64,000 nt of DNA, taken from Lutibacter litoralis. Its GTDB lineage: Bacteria; Bacteroidota; Bacteroidia; Flavobacteriales; Flavobacteriaceae. Location of the stretch: positions 87,293 to 151,292 of the forward strand of contig NZ_BMNS01000005.1 of assembly GCF_014646675.1 (NCBI RefSeq). The letters are read 5' to 3'. The translations under genes were made by a program, and so were the position numbers. The notes below the pieces were generated by a model. That model saw only the letters and a list, made by a program, of their open reading frames with translations. It was not told the DNA's origin and did no database searches. Shown in pieces: positions 52,867 through 62,846 of the stretch (its first letter is position 1; the number at the start of each line of letters is the position of its first letter).

Positions 52867-52984
52867 GTCATTCCTGCGTAGGCAGGAATCTATTTTACAA
52901 TGTATAGATTTCTGTTTTCACAGGAATGATAAAAGTAAAAAATAAGAGATTGCCACAGCAATGAAAAATTTGCTTCGCAATGAC
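52867..52984. repeat. REP-like cluster between hisD and hisC
   Basis: Three elements are packed here: GTCATTCCTGCGTAGGCAGG-type at 52867-52891, a related inverted copy at 52906-52930 ending CAGGAATGAT, and a second type at 52946-52984 that begins GAGATTGCC and ends CTTCGCAATGAC. The first two are inverted to each other, giving a long potential hairpin. Confidence 0.65.
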
Positions 52985-53003
52985 AAAAATAAACAGCACA
53001 AAA

Positions 53004-54038
53004 ATGAACATAACTAAACTAGTTAGAGAAAATATAAAATCTTTAAAACCTTATTCTTCAGCGAGAGACGAATTTAAAGAGTTTACAAGTGAAATGGTAT
53101 TTTTGGATGCTAACGAAAATCCGTTTGATAATGGTGTAAATCGCTATCCAGATCCGCAACAAATTACTGTTAAAGATACTTTGTCTAAATTAAAAGGAGT
53201 TTCAGTACCTCAAATTTTATTAGGTAATGGAAGCGACGAAGTGTTAGATTTAATTTTTAGAGCTTTTTGTGAACCAAAACAAGACAATATTATAACTTTG
53301 CCACCAACATACGGAATGTATAAAGTATTGGCAAATATTAATAATATTGAAGAAAGAGAAGTATTGTTAACCGAAAATTTTGAACCATCAGTTGAGCAGA
53401 TTTTAAAAGTTGCAGATACACGTTCTAAAATACTGTTTTTATGCTCTCCAAACAATCCAACAGGAAATTCTTTCTCAACTAATACGGTAGAAGAACTTTT
53501 AACAAAGTTTAAAGGATTGGTAGTTATAGACGAAGCTTATATAGATTTTTCTGTTGAAAAAAGTTGGCTTTCAAAATTAGATGAGTTTCCTAATTTAATT
53601 GTAGCGCAAACCTTATCAAAAGCATACGGAATGGCAGGTATTAGATTGGGAATTTGTTATGCTTCTTCAGAAATTATTGCAATTTTAAATAAAATAAAAC
53701 CACCTTATAACATTAACGAATTAACACAGAAAAAAGCATTAAAAAAATTATTGAATAAAAATAAGGTGCAACACGAAATTCAAAAAATTATAGAACAACG
53801 CACAAAGTTGATTGAAAAGTTAGGATCAATTTCATTTATAGAGAAAATTTATCCAACAGATGCTAATTTTGTGCTCATAAAAGTAGATAATGCAATAAAA
53901 AGATACAGCCAGTTGATTGATAAAGGAATTGTGATTAGAAATAGAACAACTCAACCTTTATGTGAAAATACATTACGATTAACAGTTGGAACAAAAAGTG
54001 AAAATAAGAAATTAATTGAAGCGCTAAAAGATATTTAA
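53004..54038 (+). CDS. hisC: Histidinol-phosphate aminotransferase
   Basis: About 345 residues from ATG 53004. An ATG at 52980 is in frame but lies inside the REP-like element, and the 8 extra residues are not part of the conserved start [20 protein letters not shown]. The PLP enzyme makes histidinol phosphate from imidazole acetol phosphate. Landmarks are [19 protein letters not shown], the PLP Lys in [15 protein letters not shown] and the phosphate-binding Arg region near TLRLTVGT. It ends one base before hisB, so they are coupled. Confidence 0.94.
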   Translation: MNITKLVRENIKSLKPYSSARDEFKEFTSEMVFLDANENPFDNGVNRYPDPQQITVKDTLSKLKGVSVPQILLGNGSDEVLDLIFRAFCEPKQDNIITLPPTYGMYKVLANINNIEEREVLLTENFEPSVEQILKVADTRSKILFLCSPNNPTGNSFSTNTVEELLTKFKGLVVIDEAYIDFSVEKSWLSKLDEFPNLIVAQTLSKAYGMAGIRLGICYASSEIIAILNKIKPPYNINELTQKKALKKLLNKNKVQHEIQKIIEQRTKLIEKLGSISFIEKIYPTDANFVLIKVDNAIKRYSQLIDKGIVIRNRTTQPLCENTLRLTVGTKSENKKLIEALKDI

Positions 54039-54039
54039 A

Positions 54040-55176
54040 ATGAAGAAAAAAGTATTATTTATAGATCGTGATGGAACTATGATAAAAGAACCTGCTGATG
54101 AACAAATTGATGCGTTTGATAAATTAATTTTTTATCCGAAAGTATTTACATATTTAGGTAAAATAGCTAAAGAATTAGATTTTGAATTGGCTATGATTAC
54201 CAATCAAGATGGTTTAGGAACGGATATTTACCCAGAAGAAACTTTTTGGCCAGTACATAATTTTATTATAGAATCCTTTAAAAATGAAGGTGTTGTGTTT
54301 AGTGATGTATTTATTGATAAAACATTTCCTCACGAAAATGCAGACACGAGAAAACCTAAAACAGGATTACTTACTAAATACTTTTCAGAAGATTATGATT
54401 TGGAAAACTCTTTTGTAATTGGAGACAGGTTAACCGATATAGAACTCGCAAAAAACTTAGGAGCCAAAGGCATTTTTATCAACGATAATACAAATTTAGG
54501 AACTGATGAAATTTCAGTAAAAAGAAGTGAATTAGATACTTTTATAGGTATAGAAAGTAACGATTGGGAGCAAATCTATGAGTTTTTAAAACTTGAAAAT
54601 AGAACTGCTGAATTGACTAGAAATACCAATGAGACTAAAATTTACATCAAACTAAATTTAGACGGGACTGGAAAAAGTAAGATTTCAACAGGAATTGCTT
54701 TTTTTGATCATATGTTAGATCAAATTGCACGTCACGGAAATATGGATGTAACAATTCAAGTAAAAGGCGATTTAGAAGTGGACGAGCACCATACAATAGA
54801 AGATACAATGATTGCTTTAGGTGAAGTTTTCGCCAAAGCTTTAGGTAATAAATTAGGAATAGAACGTTATGGTTTTTGTTTACCAATGGACGATTGTTTA
54901 GCGCAAGTTGCCATTGATTTTGGGGGAAGAAACTGGTTGGTTTGGGATGTAGAATTTAAACGTGAAATGATTGGTAAAATGCCAACAGAAATGTTTTATC
55001 ATTTGTTTAAATCGTTTACAGACGGCGCACGTTGTAACTTAAATATTAAAGCAGAAGGCCAAAATGAACATCATAAAATTGAAGGTATTTTTAAAGCATT
55101 CGCAAAAGCAATAAAAGCTGCTGTAAAAAGAGATTCAGAAAAAATGATTTTACCAAGTACCAAAGGAATGCTTTAA
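54040..55176 (+). CDS. hisB: Bifunctional histidinol-phosphatase/imidazoleglycerol-phosphate dehydratase
   Basis: A 378-residue fusion. The N-terminal HAD phosphatase has [12 protein letters not shown] (nucleophile Asp near residue 8) and [18 protein letters not shown]. The C-terminal IGP dehydratase begins near residue 190 and has the metal-binding [16 protein letters not shown] and the later [19 protein letters not shown]. The two domains catalyse steps 6 and 8 of the pathway. The fused form is usual in Bacteroidota and gamma-proteobacteria. Confidence 0.96.
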   Translation: MKKKVLFIDRDGTMIKEPADEQIDAFDKLIFYPKVFTYLGKIAKELDFELAMITNQDGLGTDIYPEETFWPVHNFIIESFKNEGVVFSDVFIDKTFPHENADTRKPKTGLLTKYFSEDYDLENSFVIGDRLTDIELAKNLGAKGIFINDNTNLGTDEISVKRSELDTFIGIESNDWEQIYEFLKLENRTAELTRNTNETKIYIKLNLDGTGKSKISTGIAFFDHMLDQIARHGNMDVTIQVKGDLEVDEHHTIEDTMIALGEVFAKALGNKLGIERYGFCLPMDDCLAQVAIDFGGRNWLVWDVEFKREMIGKMPTEMFYHLFKSFTDGARCNLNIKAEGQNEHHKIEGIFKAFAKAIKAAVKRDSEKMILPSTKGML

Positions 55177-55202
55177 TCAATTGATAATTAACAATAAAAA
55201 AT

Positions 55203-55237
55203 GTTATTGCGAAGTTTTTAAAAACTGTAGCAATCTC
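55203..55237. repeat. REP-like element between hisB and hisH
   Basis: GTTATTGCGAAG at the left and TAGCAATCTC at the right resemble the second type of element seen before hisC, in opposite orientation and more diverged. Confidence 0.45.
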
Positions 55238-55258
55238 ATACTTAGAATAAAAACTTAA

Positions 55259-55840
55259 ATGAGGATAGTAATTATAAATTACGGAGCAGGAAACATTCAA
55301 TCTATAAAATTTGCCATTCAACGTTTAGGTTTTGAAGCAGTTTTATCAGATAACGAAGCTGAAATTAGAAATGCCGATAAAGTTATTTTTCCAGGTGTTG
55401 GAGAGGCGAGTAGTGCCATGGAAAAATTACGAGCTACAGGTTTAGATAAAGTAATTCCAACATTAACACAACCTGTTTTAGGCATTTGTTTGGGAATGCA
55501 ATTAATGTGTAACCACTGTGAAGAAGGGAATACACAAGGGCTCAATATTTTTGATGTAGATGTTGTTAAATTTGATGGTAGTGAAAAAGTGCCACAAATA
55601 GGGTGGAACCAGATTGAGAGTTTAAAATCTGATTTGTTTAAAGGTATTTCAGAAAGTGAATATATGTATTTGGTGCATAGTTTTTATGTGCCATTAACTA
55701 ATGAAGCCATTGCAACCACCAATTATGGAATTAAATATGCATCGGCATTGCAAGAAAAAAACTTTTATGGAGTACAATTCCATCCAGAGAAAAGTAGTAA
55801 AGCAGGAGCACAAATATTACAAAATTTTTTGGAATTGTAG
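55259..55840 (+). CDS. hisH: Imidazole glycerol phosphate synthase, glutamine amidotransferase subunit
   Basis: A 193-residue class I amidotransferase that supplies ammonia to HisF. The nucleophile Cys lies in LGICLGMQLMCNHC and the His-Glu pair in QFHPEKSSKAG. The N-terminus VIINYGAGNIQSIKFAIQRL is typical of HisH. Length is normal. It follows hisB after 82 bases that hold a repeat element. Confidence 0.96.
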   Translation: MRIVIINYGAGNIQSIKFAIQRLGFEAVLSDNEAEIRNADKVIFPGVGEASSAMEKLRATGLDKVIPTLTQPVLGICLGMQLMCNHCEEGNTQGLNIFDVDVVKFDGSEKVPQIGWNQIESLKSDLFKGISESEYMYLVHSFYVPLTNEAIATTNYGIKYASALQEKNFYGVQFHPEKSSKAGAQILQNFLEL

Positions 55841-55849
55841 ATTCTTAAT

Positions 55850-55910
55850 GTCATTCCTGTGAAAACAGGAATCCATACAATGTAAAAAATAGATTCCTGC
55901 CTGCGTAGGA
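55850..55910. repeat. REP-like pair between hisH and hisA
   Basis: A hairpin GTCATTCCTGTGAAAACAGG at 55850-55869 is followed by AGATTCCTGCCTGCGTAGGA at 55891-55910. Both belong to the GTCATTCCTG / CAGGAATC type seen before hisC. Confidence 0.6.
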
Positions 55911-55957
55911 AAGGCAAAAATATATAAAATAGAAGTCAAGGATTAAACAATAAAAAA

Positions 55958-56683
55958 ATGAGAATCATCCCAGCAATAGATATTATAAGCGGTAAATGTG
56001 TACGTTTATCAAAAGGAGATTATGCAACTGAAAAGGTATATAACGAACATCCACTTGAAGTAGCAAAAATGTTTGAAAACCACGGGATAAAACATTTACA
56101 TTTAGTAGATTTGGACGGTGCAAAAGCAAGCCATATTGTAAATTACAAGGTATTGGAAACCATTGCTTCAAAAACAAATTTAGCTATTGATTTTGGTGGT
56201 GGGTTAAAATCGGATGAAGATTTGAAAATTGCTTTTGAATCTGGTGCAAATCAGATTACCGGCGGAAGTATTGCCGTTAAAAACCCTGAAATATTTAAAA
56301 ACTGGTTGCAAAATTACGGAGCAGATAAAATTATTTTGGGAGCTGATGCTAACAACGAAAAAGTTGCTGTTGGTGGTTGGTTAGAAGAATCAGATAAAGA
56401 ATTAATTCCTTTTATACAAAGCTATGTAAAAGAAGGTGTTAGTTATGTTATTTGTACAGATATTTCAAAAGATGGAATGTTACAAGGACCTTCTTTTGAT
56501 TTGTATCAAAAAATACTAAATACAACTAAAAATATTAAGTTAATTGCTTCTGGAGGAATTTCAACTTTTGATGAATTACCACGTTTAGTAGAAATGGGAT
56601 GTGAAGGAACTATTGTTGGTAAAGCCATTTACGAACATAAGATTAGTATGAAGCAGTTAGAGAATTTTATTTTAAATAATTAA
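55958..56683 (+). CDS. hisA: ProFAR isomerase
   Basis: A 241-residue (beta/alpha)8 enzyme that isomerises the aminoaldose ProFAR to the aminoketose PRFAR. The catalytic Asp is in [20 protein letters not shown] (about residue 8), and the second Asp in [15 protein letters not shown]. The two phosphate-binding loops are IDFGGGLKS and IASGGIS. Length is normal. hisF follows 89 bases later beyond a repeat pair. Confidence 0.96.
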   Translation: MRIIPAIDIISGKCVRLSKGDYATEKVYNEHPLEVAKMFENHGIKHLHLVDLDGAKASHIVNYKVLETIASKTNLAIDFGGGLKSDEDLKIAFESGANQITGGSIAVKNPEIFKNWLQNYGADKIILGADANNEKVAVGGWLEESDKELIPFIQSYVKEGVSYVICTDISKDGMLQGPSFDLYQKILNTTKNIKLIASGGISTFDELPRLVEMGCEGTIVGKAIYEHKISMKQLENFILNN

Positions 56684-56685
56684 TT

Positions 56686-56759
56686 GTCATTACGAGGAGT
56701 GAAACGACGTGGTAATCTGTTTTTTTAGATAGAGATTGCTTCATTTAATTCGCAATGAA
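56686..56759. repeat. REP-like pair between hisA and hisF
   Basis: GTCATTACGAGG...GTGGTAATCT (56686-56718) is a palindromic element with matching ends, followed by GAGATTGCTT...CGCAATGA (56732-56759), the second type seen before hisC. Together they fill nearly the whole gap. Confidence 0.6.
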
Positions 56760-56772
56760 GAAATAGAAGAAA

Positions 56773-57528
56773 ATGTTAACAAAAAGAATAATACCCTGTT
56801 TAGATATTAAAGACGGAAGAACTGTAAAAGGTGTAAATTTTGTAGATTTAAGAGATGCTGGAGATCCTGTAGAATTAGCTGAAATTTACGCCAATGAAGG
56901 TGCAGATGAACTTGTTTTTTTGGATATTACTGCTACCGAGCAAAAAAGAAAAACATTGGTTGAATTGGTAATGCATGTTGCAGAAAAAGTTAATATTCCG
57001 TTTACAGTTGGTGGTGGAATCTCTTCTGTTGAAGATGTTGAAATTTTATTAAATTCTGGAGCTGATAAGGTTTCTATAAATTCTTCAGCAGTAAAAAATC
57101 CGCAATTGATAAACGATTTAGCAGCTAAATTTGGAAGCCAATGTGTTGTAGTTGCCATTGATGCAAAACAAATAAATGGAGAATGGATGGTGCATTTAGT
57201 AGGAGGGAAAGTGCCTACTGATATAAAATTATTTGATTGGGCAAAGGAAGTAGCGCAGCGTGGTGCAGGTGAAATATTATTCACATCAATGGATCATGAT
57301 GGTACAAAAAACGGTTTTGCTAATGAAGCGTTAGCCCATTTAAGTGCTTTGGTAAATATTCCTATAATTGCTTCAGGTGGAGCAGGTACTATACAACATT
57401 TTATTGATACTTTTGCAAAAGGAAAAGCCGATGCTGCTTTGGCCGCAAGTGTTTTTCATTTTAAAGAAATAGAAATCATAAATTTAAAGAACAAATTAAA
57501 AAATAATAATATAGCCGTTCGATTATAG
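56773..57528 (+). CDS. hisF: Imidazole glycerol phosphate synthase, cyclase subunit
   Basis: A 251-residue (beta/alpha)8 enzyme that converts PRFAR and ammonia to imidazole glycerol phosphate and AICAR. The catalytic Asp pair lies in [18 protein letters not shown] (about residue 11) and in [14 protein letters not shown]. The phosphate loops are FTVGGGISS and IASGGAGT. It is the last his gene here. No hisIE follows; the next gene encodes a tRNA nucleotidyltransferase-type protein. Confidence 0.96.
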   Translation: MLTKRIIPCLDIKDGRTVKGVNFVDLRDAGDPVELAEIYANEGADELVFLDITATEQKRKTLVELVMHVAEKVNIPFTVGGGISSVEDVEILLNSGADKVSINSSAVKNPQLINDLAAKFGSQCVVVAIDAKQINGEWMVHLVGGKVPTDIKLFDWAKEVAQRGAGEILFTSMDHDGTKNGFANEALAHLSALVNIPIIASGGAGTIQHFIDTFAKGKADAALAASVFHFKEIEIINLKNKLKNNNIAVRL

Positions 57529-57595
57529 TATAGTATAGTTCTGAGTAAGATAGGAATGAATTTAATTATAGAAATTAGTATAGTACAATTACTTT

Positions 57596-59023
57596 ATGCC
57601 AAAAGACAACACATATAAAGATGCTTTAACACATCCAATATTTAAGTATATAGCACAAGCTTCAGAAAATTTACAAGTAAAAACGTTTGTAATTGGCGGT
57701 TTTGTGCGTGATTATTTTTTAAAAAGAGGTACTCCAAAAGACATTGATATTGTTGCAGTAGGCAGCGGAATTGAATTAGCGCAAGAAGTAGCACAATTAT
57801 TACCAAATAAACCTAAAGTTCAGGTTTTTAAAACCTACGGAACCGCAATGTTGCGTTATAACGATATTGAAATAGAATTTGTTGGTGCAAGAAAGGAATC
57901 TTATAACGAAGCAAGCAGAAATCCTGTTGTTGAAGATGGAACTTTAGAAGACGACCAAAATAGGAGAGATTTTACAATAAATGCATTGGCTTTAAGTTTA
58001 AACACATCAGATTTCGGAACATTATTAGATCCTTTTAATGGATTGCAAGATTTAGAAGATAAGGTAATTAAAACGCCATTAAATCCTGATATAACATATT
58101 CTGATGACCCTTTACGTATGATGCGAGCAATTCGTTTTGCGTCTCAATTAAACTTTACAATTGAAAAGGAATCTTTAAATGCAATTACGAAGAACGCAAC
58201 ACGATTGGATATAATTACTAGAGAACGTATTATTGACGAATTTAATAAAATAATGCTTTCAAAAGTGCCTTCTGTGGGGTTATTATTGTTGCATAAAACC
58301 AATTTGTTACAACGTTTTTTACCAGAACTTACCGACTTACAAGGGGTAGATGAAGTTGAAGGACAAAAACATAAAGATAATTTTTACCATACCTTAGAAG
58401 TGGTTGATAACATTGCAGAAAACACTAACGATTTATGGTTGCGTTGGGCAGCATTATTGCACGACATTGGCAAAGCACCAACTAAAAAGTTTGATAAAAA
58501 TGTGGGTTGGACTTTTCATTCACATGAGTTTGTGGGTTCTAAAATGGTATATAAATTATTTAAACGTCTAAAAATGCCGCTGAATACTAAAATGAAATTT
58601 GTTCAGAAAATGGTATTTTTAAGTTCTAGACCTATTGTTTTAGCAACAGATGTAACTGATGCTGCGGTAAGACGTTTGGTTTTTGATACAGGTGACGATA
58701 TTGATAGTTTAATGACACTTTGTGAAGCAGATATAACAACAAAAAATCCTCTTAAATTTAGGCGTTACCATAATAATTTTAAAATGGTACGTGAAAAAAT
58801 TAAAGAAGTTGAAGCACGAGATCACGTACGTAATTTTCAACCACCAATTTCTGGGGAATTAATTATGGAAACCTTTAACCTAAAGCCTTGCAGAGAAATT
58901 GGTCAGATTAAAGATGCGATAAAAGAAGCTATTTTAGATGGTAAAATTGCAAATGATTATAATGAAGCGTATGCTTTTATGTTAAAAAGAGCTGAAAAAT
59001 TAGGACTTAAGGTTAGTGACTAA
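57596..59023 (+). CDS. CCA tRNA nucleotidyltransferase-type protein with HD domain
   Basis: A 475-residue class II poly(A) polymerase/CCA-adding family enzyme. The nucleotidyltransferase head has FVIGGFVRDYFLKRGTPKDI followed by DIV, with the metal-binding DxD pair, and EDDQNRRDFTINALAL. The RNA-binding neck follows, then an HD phosphohydrolase domain (ALLHDIGKAPTKK, about residue 295). The combination is that of bacterial CCA-adding enzymes with an HD domain; a poly(A) polymerase cannot be excluded. It lies 67 bases after hisF. Confidence 0.9.
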   Translation: MPKDNTYKDALTHPIFKYIAQASENLQVKTFVIGGFVRDYFLKRGTPKDIDIVAVGSGIELAQEVAQLLPNKPKVQVFKTYGTAMLRYNDIEIEFVGARKESYNEASRNPVVEDGTLEDDQNRRDFTINALALSLNTSDFGTLLDPFNGLQDLEDKVIKTPLNPDITYSDDPLRMMRAIRFASQLNFTIEKESLNAITKNATRLDIITRERIIDEFNKIMLSKVPSVGLLLLHKTNLLQRFLPELTDLQGVDEVEGQKHKDNFYHTLEVVDNIAENTNDLWLRWAALLHDIGKAPTKKFDKNVGWTFHSHEFVGSKMVYKLFKRLKMPLNTKMKFVQKMVFLSSRPIVLATDVTDAAVRRLVFDTGDDIDSLMTLCEADITTKNPLKFRRYHNNFKMVREKIKEVEARDHVRNFQPPISGELIMETFNLKPCREIGQIKDAIKEAILDGKIANDYNEAYAFMLKRAEKLGLKVSD

Positions 59024-59227
59024 TAAAACAGTTATATTTTCATTTAAAATTCCTAAAAATTCGTTTACAGAAGAAAAATTAACATCACCTTTGTAGGTAT
59101 GTTTTAACGCACTTGCTGCACTAGCAAATTCCATAGATTTTACATCATAATAATGTTGTAAACCATAGATTAATCCTGCTGTAAAAGTAATACCTGTTTC
59201 AATTCTGTTAATGATATAATATTTAAA
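59024..59227 (-). pseudogene. C-terminal fragment of a PfkB-family (2-keto-3-deoxygluconate kinase-like) gene
   Basis: The minus-strand frame reads TAGLIYGLQHYYDVKSMEFA and on to ASAASALKHTYKGDVNFSSV, the C-terminal segment of KdgK-like sugar kinases. The catalytic GxGD motif just before it is degraded (RIETGITFTAG, where R-GxGD-F-AG is expected), and the frame has no start: a TAG precedes it at 59228-59230. Only about 65 codons remain, wedged between two genes that converge here. Confidence 0.75.
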
Positions 59228-61054
59228 CTAAAGTGCTTGCATAGTAACCAGTTTAAAATATTCACCTTTTTTGGCTAATAATTCGTCGTGTTTACCTTGT
59301 TCAACAATTTCTCCTTTTTGAAGTACTAAAATTAAATCTGCTTTTTGAATTGTGGATAAACGATGTGCAATTACTAATGATGTTCTATTTTCCATCATTT
59401 TCTCCAGTGCCACTTGCACAAGTTGTTCACTTTCGGTATCTAAGGCAGAAGTAGCTTCATCGAGAATCATAATAGGTGGATTTTTGAGCACAGCACGTGC
59501 AATACTTAAACGTTGCTTTTGTCCTCCTGAGAGTGTATTTCCGCTATCTCCTATGTTTGTTTCATATTGAAGCGGTAAATCTTTTATAAATTCGTGTGCA
59601 TTTGCAATATTAGCCGCATCTTCTACTTGTTTTAAACTTGAAGTTTCAACTCCTAAACTAATATTATTTTTAACAGTATCATTAAATAAAATAGATTCTT
59701 GAGTTACAATTCCCATTAAACCTCTTAAAGATTTTTGCTTGATATCTTTAATAGCAACACCATCAATTTTTATAACACCTTTATTTACATCGTAAAATCT
59801 AGTTATTAAATTGGCTAGCGTAGATTTTCCACTTCCAGATTGTCCTACCAAAGCAACTGTTTGTCCTTTTTTAATTTTTAATGAAAAATCTTTTAAAACA
59901 TATTCATCTAAGTATTTAAAAGAAATGTTTTCGAAAGAAATTTCAGTATCAAAACTATTTTTCTCTAAAGCATTTGGTGTATCGACAATTGTATTTTCGG
60001 TTTCTAAAATATCTATGATACGCTCTGCCGAAGCATTTCCTTTTTGAATACTATAAAATGCTGTTGAAATCGCTTTTGCAGGATTTAAAACTAAGTAAAA
60101 TAGTCCAATATACCCGAAGAATTCCTGAGGTTGCATATTGCTGTTTTCACTTAAAACCAATCTTCCGCCAAACCATAAAATAGCAATGATCGTTGCTGAA
60201 CCCAAAAACTCACTCATAGGAGAAGCTAATGTTTTTCGTTGAATAACGCTGGTCATTAAATCTCTAAATTTAGTAGTAGAATTATTGAATTTATTTTCAA
60301 TTTTAGTTTCGGCATTAAACCCTTTTATAACACGCAAACCTGTTAAGGTTTCTTCCATAAAAGATAAAAAAGTTCCTGTTTCTTGTTGTGCCAGTAAAGA
60401 CTTTGCCTTTAACTTCTTACTAATTGCAGAAATTATAAAACCAGAAACCGGCAATAGAATAAATACAAATAATGTAAGCTTTGCACTAATAGCAAACATT
60501 GATATTAATGTTAAAATAATGGTTAGAGGCTCACGAACAATGGTTTCTAATGAGGTTAAAAAAGAGTTTTCAACTTCCTGAACATCAGAAGTCATACGCG
60601 CAATAATATCGCCTTTTTTCTTTTCAGAAAAGTAAGAGAGCGGTAATTCTATAATCTTATGATATAGGCTATCTCGTAAATCTTTTACAACACCATTTCT
60701 TAAAAATGCCAATACAAAAGAAGCTAAATAGCGAAACAAATTTTTAAAGAAAAATAAACTAAAAGATAAAATACAGATAAAGAGTAGTGCTTTATCAATT
60801 CCACCACTATCCATTAATTCTGTGACTTTATAATTTAAAGATCCAGAAACAAAATCGTACAAACTTGAAATTCCGTTATAAATAGGTTTCTCGTAAGTAG
60901 GTTCCTCTTTTCCAAATAAAATTCCGAGTACAGGAATAAATCCTAAAACAGAGAGTACATTAAATAATGCATACAAAATATTGAATACTATATTTAGGTA
61001 TGCATATTTAATATAAGGTTTTGCGTATTTTAAAATCTTTTTGAAATAATTCAT
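59228..61054 (-). CDS. MsbA-like ABC exporter (fused permease and ATPase)
   Basis: A 608-residue half-transporter that would dimerise in the inner membrane. Six membrane segments (residues about 15-315) are followed by the ATPase: Walker A GQSGSGKST, Q-loop GIVTQESILF, signature LSGGQKQRLSIARA, Walker B IMILDEATSAL and the switch His in VIAHRLS. Substrates of this group are lipids or drugs; lipid A-core export is the usual assignment for MsbA. The start overlaps the stop of the upstream phosphohexomutase gene by one base. Confidence 0.92.
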   Translation of the reverse strand: MNYFKKILKYAKPYIKYAYLNIVFNILYALFNVLSVLGFIPVLGILFGKEEPTYEKPIYNGISSLYDFVSGSLNYKVTELMDSGGIDKALLFICILSFSLFFFKNLFRYLASFVLAFLRNGVVKDLRDSLYHKIIELPLSYFSEKKKGDIIARMTSDVQEVENSFLTSLETIVREPLTIILTLISMFAISAKLTLFVFILLPVSGFIISAISKKLKAKSLLAQQETGTFLSFMEETLTGLRVIKGFNAETKIENKFNNSTTKFRDLMTSVIQRKTLASPMSEFLGSATIIAILWFGGRLVLSENSNMQPQEFFGYIGLFYLVLNPAKAISTAFYSIQKGNASAERIIDILETENTIVDTPNALEKNSFDTEISFENISFKYLDEYVLKDFSLKIKKGQTVALVGQSGSGKSTLANLITRFYDVNKGVIKIDGVAIKDIKQKSLRGLMGIVTQESILFNDTVKNNISLGVETSSLKQVEDAANIANAHEFIKDLPLQYETNIGDSGNTLSGGQKQRLSIARAVLKNPPIMILDEATSALDTESEQLVQVALEKMMENRTSLVIAHRLSTIQKADLILVLQKGEIVEQGKHDELLAKKGEYFKLVTMQAL

Positions 61055-62772
61055 TAAGATAGTTTCATTTCAGTAATAATTCGTTGAATTTTTGTATCTA
61101 AATCAGCTTCCACTTTTTGAGCATTTTCAATAGCATCTAGTGGTGCTTTTACGCTAAAGTAAAATTTAATTTTAGGTTCAGTTCCGCTTGGTCTTGCAGC
61201 AATCTTTGTTCCATCTTCAGTTTCGTAAATTAATACATTAGATGTTGGAATCTCAATAGTTTCAACTGTATTGTTAATTAGATTTGTTTTAGTTGAGGCG
61301 TCATAATCATATATATAAAGAACTTTAGAACCATCAATCTCAGTAACTGGATTTTCACGTAAATCTACCATCATTTGGGAAATTTGTTGTGCGCCATCCA
61401 TTCCTTTTTTAACAATAGCAATTAAATGTTCTTTATAGAAGTTATTATCAACATAAATTTGTAATAATTCTTGATACATAGAGCTTCCTTTTGATTTTGC
61501 GTCTGCAGCAATTTCGCAGGCTAATAGGGTAGAGGAAACAGCATCTTTATCGCGCACAAAATCACCTACCATATAACCAAAACTTTCTTCTCCACCACCA
61601 ATAAAATCGAGCGTTCCTTCTGCATCACGTATCATTTTGGCAATCCATTTAAACCCAGTTAAACTAACTTTAGATACTACACCGTAACGGTCGGCAATTT
61701 CACTTACTAAATTGGTAGATACAATTGTAGATCCAACAAACTGTTTTCCGTTTAATTTACCTGCTTCTTGCCATTTTTTAATCAAAAAGTCAGTCATTAA
61801 ACACATGGTTTGGTTACCGTTTAACAGTACCATTTTACCTTCTAAATTTCTTACGGCAATTCCTAATCTATCACAATCTGGGTCTGTACCAATAACAATG
61901 TCTGCTTGAATTTTATCTGCTAAGTCTGTAGCCATTTTAAGAGCTGCAGGTTCTTCTGGATTTGGAGAAACTACTGTTGGAAAATCACCGTTTGGAACGC
62001 GTTGTTCTTCAACAATATGAACATTATTATATCCCGCTTTTTCTAATGCTTCTGGAACAGAAACAATAGATGTTCCATGTAGAGAAGTGAAAACAACTTT
62101 TAAATCATCACGGTTTTTAGTGCTTTCAAAAGTTCCATTATTTACACAAGAATCGGTAAAAACACTATCAACTTTTTCTCCAATAATTTCAATTAAATTT
62201 TCATTTGCATTAAATTTAATTTCAGAGAAATTTAAACTATTAACTACATCAATAATTTTTGAATCGTGTGGAGGAACAATTTGTCCACCATCATTCCAAT
62301 ATACTTTATAACCGTTATATTCTGGCGGATTGTGTGAGGCTGTTAAAACAATACCAGCATCGCAATTTAAGTGTTTTACTGCAAAAGAAAGCTCGGGTGT
62401 TGGTCTTAAATCTTCAAATAAAAATACTTTTATGCCATTGGCTGAAAATACATCTGCTACAATTTTTGCAAATTTTTGACTGTTATGACGGCAATCAAAA
62501 GCAATAGCTACTTTAAGTTGTTTATTAGGAAAAGTTTGAATTAAATAATTAGATAAACCTTGTGTTGCTTTCCCTAAAGTATATTTATTTATTCGGTTAG
62601 TTCCAGCGCCCATAATACCACGCATACCTCCTGTACCGAATTCCATATCTTTATAAAATCTATCGGCTAATTGATCTTGATCCGTATCGATTAAGAGTTT
62701 AATTTCTTTTTTTATTTCCTTATCAAATGTGTCTGTTAACCACAATGATGCCTTATCTATATAGGTGCTCAT
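61054..62772 (-). CDS. Phosphoglucomutase/phosphomannomutase-type phosphohexomutase
   Basis: A 572-residue alpha-D-phosphohexomutase. The phosphoserine is S146 in VLTASHNPPEYNG. The metal-binding loop is GTDPDCDRLGIAV, the sugar-binding loop GGEESFGYMVGD and the phosphate-binding segment AARPSGTEPKIKFYFS. It interconverts glucose-1- and -6-phosphate or the mannose or pentose analogues. It would feed glucose-1-phosphate to the glycogen genes at the other end of the window (pathway inference). It overlaps the ABC exporter gene by one base. Confidence 0.92.
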   Translation of the reverse strand: MSTYIDKASLWLTDTFDKEIKKEIKLLIDTDQDQLADRFYKDMEFGTGGMRGIMGAGTNRINKYTLGKATQGLSNYLIQTFPNKQLKVAIAFDCRHNSQKFAKIVADVFSANGIKVFLFEDLRPTPELSFAVKHLNCDAGIVLTASHNPPEYNGYKVYWNDGGQIVPPHDSKIIDVVNSLNFSEIKFNANENLIEIIGEKVDSVFTDSCVNNGTFESTKNRDDLKVVFTSLHGTSIVSVPEALEKAGYNNVHIVEEQRVPNGDFPTVVSPNPEEPAALKMATDLADKIQADIVIGTDPDCDRLGIAVRNLEGKMVLLNGNQTMCLMTDFLIKKWQEAGKLNGKQFVGSTIVSTNLVSEIADRYGVVSKVSLTGFKWIAKMIRDAEGTLDFIGGGEESFGYMVGDFVRDKDAVSSTLLACEIAADAKSKGSSMYQELLQIYVDNNFYKEHLIAIVKKGMDGAQQISQMMVDLRENPVTEIDGSKVLYIYDYDASTKTNLINNTVETIEIPTSNVLIYETEDGTKIAARPSGTEPKIKFYFSVKAPLDAIENAQKVEADLDTKIQRIITEMKLS

Positions 62773-62797
62773 AATATTTTATATTCAAATTTTAATA

Positions 62798-62805
62798 CAA
62801 AAATA
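62798..62805 (-). promoter_or_regulatory. Putative -7 element of the phosphohexomutase gene
   Basis: On the minus strand the box reads TATTTTTG, matching TAnnTTTG, 25 bases before the start codon. No -33 TTG at 17-23 bases. Confidence 0.4.
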
Positions 62806-62846
62806 CTGTTATTCAATGTAAAATAATAGTACTATTTACTAAAACG

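Noticed and set aside
56886-57284. 132-codon minus-strand frame inside hisF
   Set aside because: It is opposite the intact hisF catalytic core, so it is a shadow.
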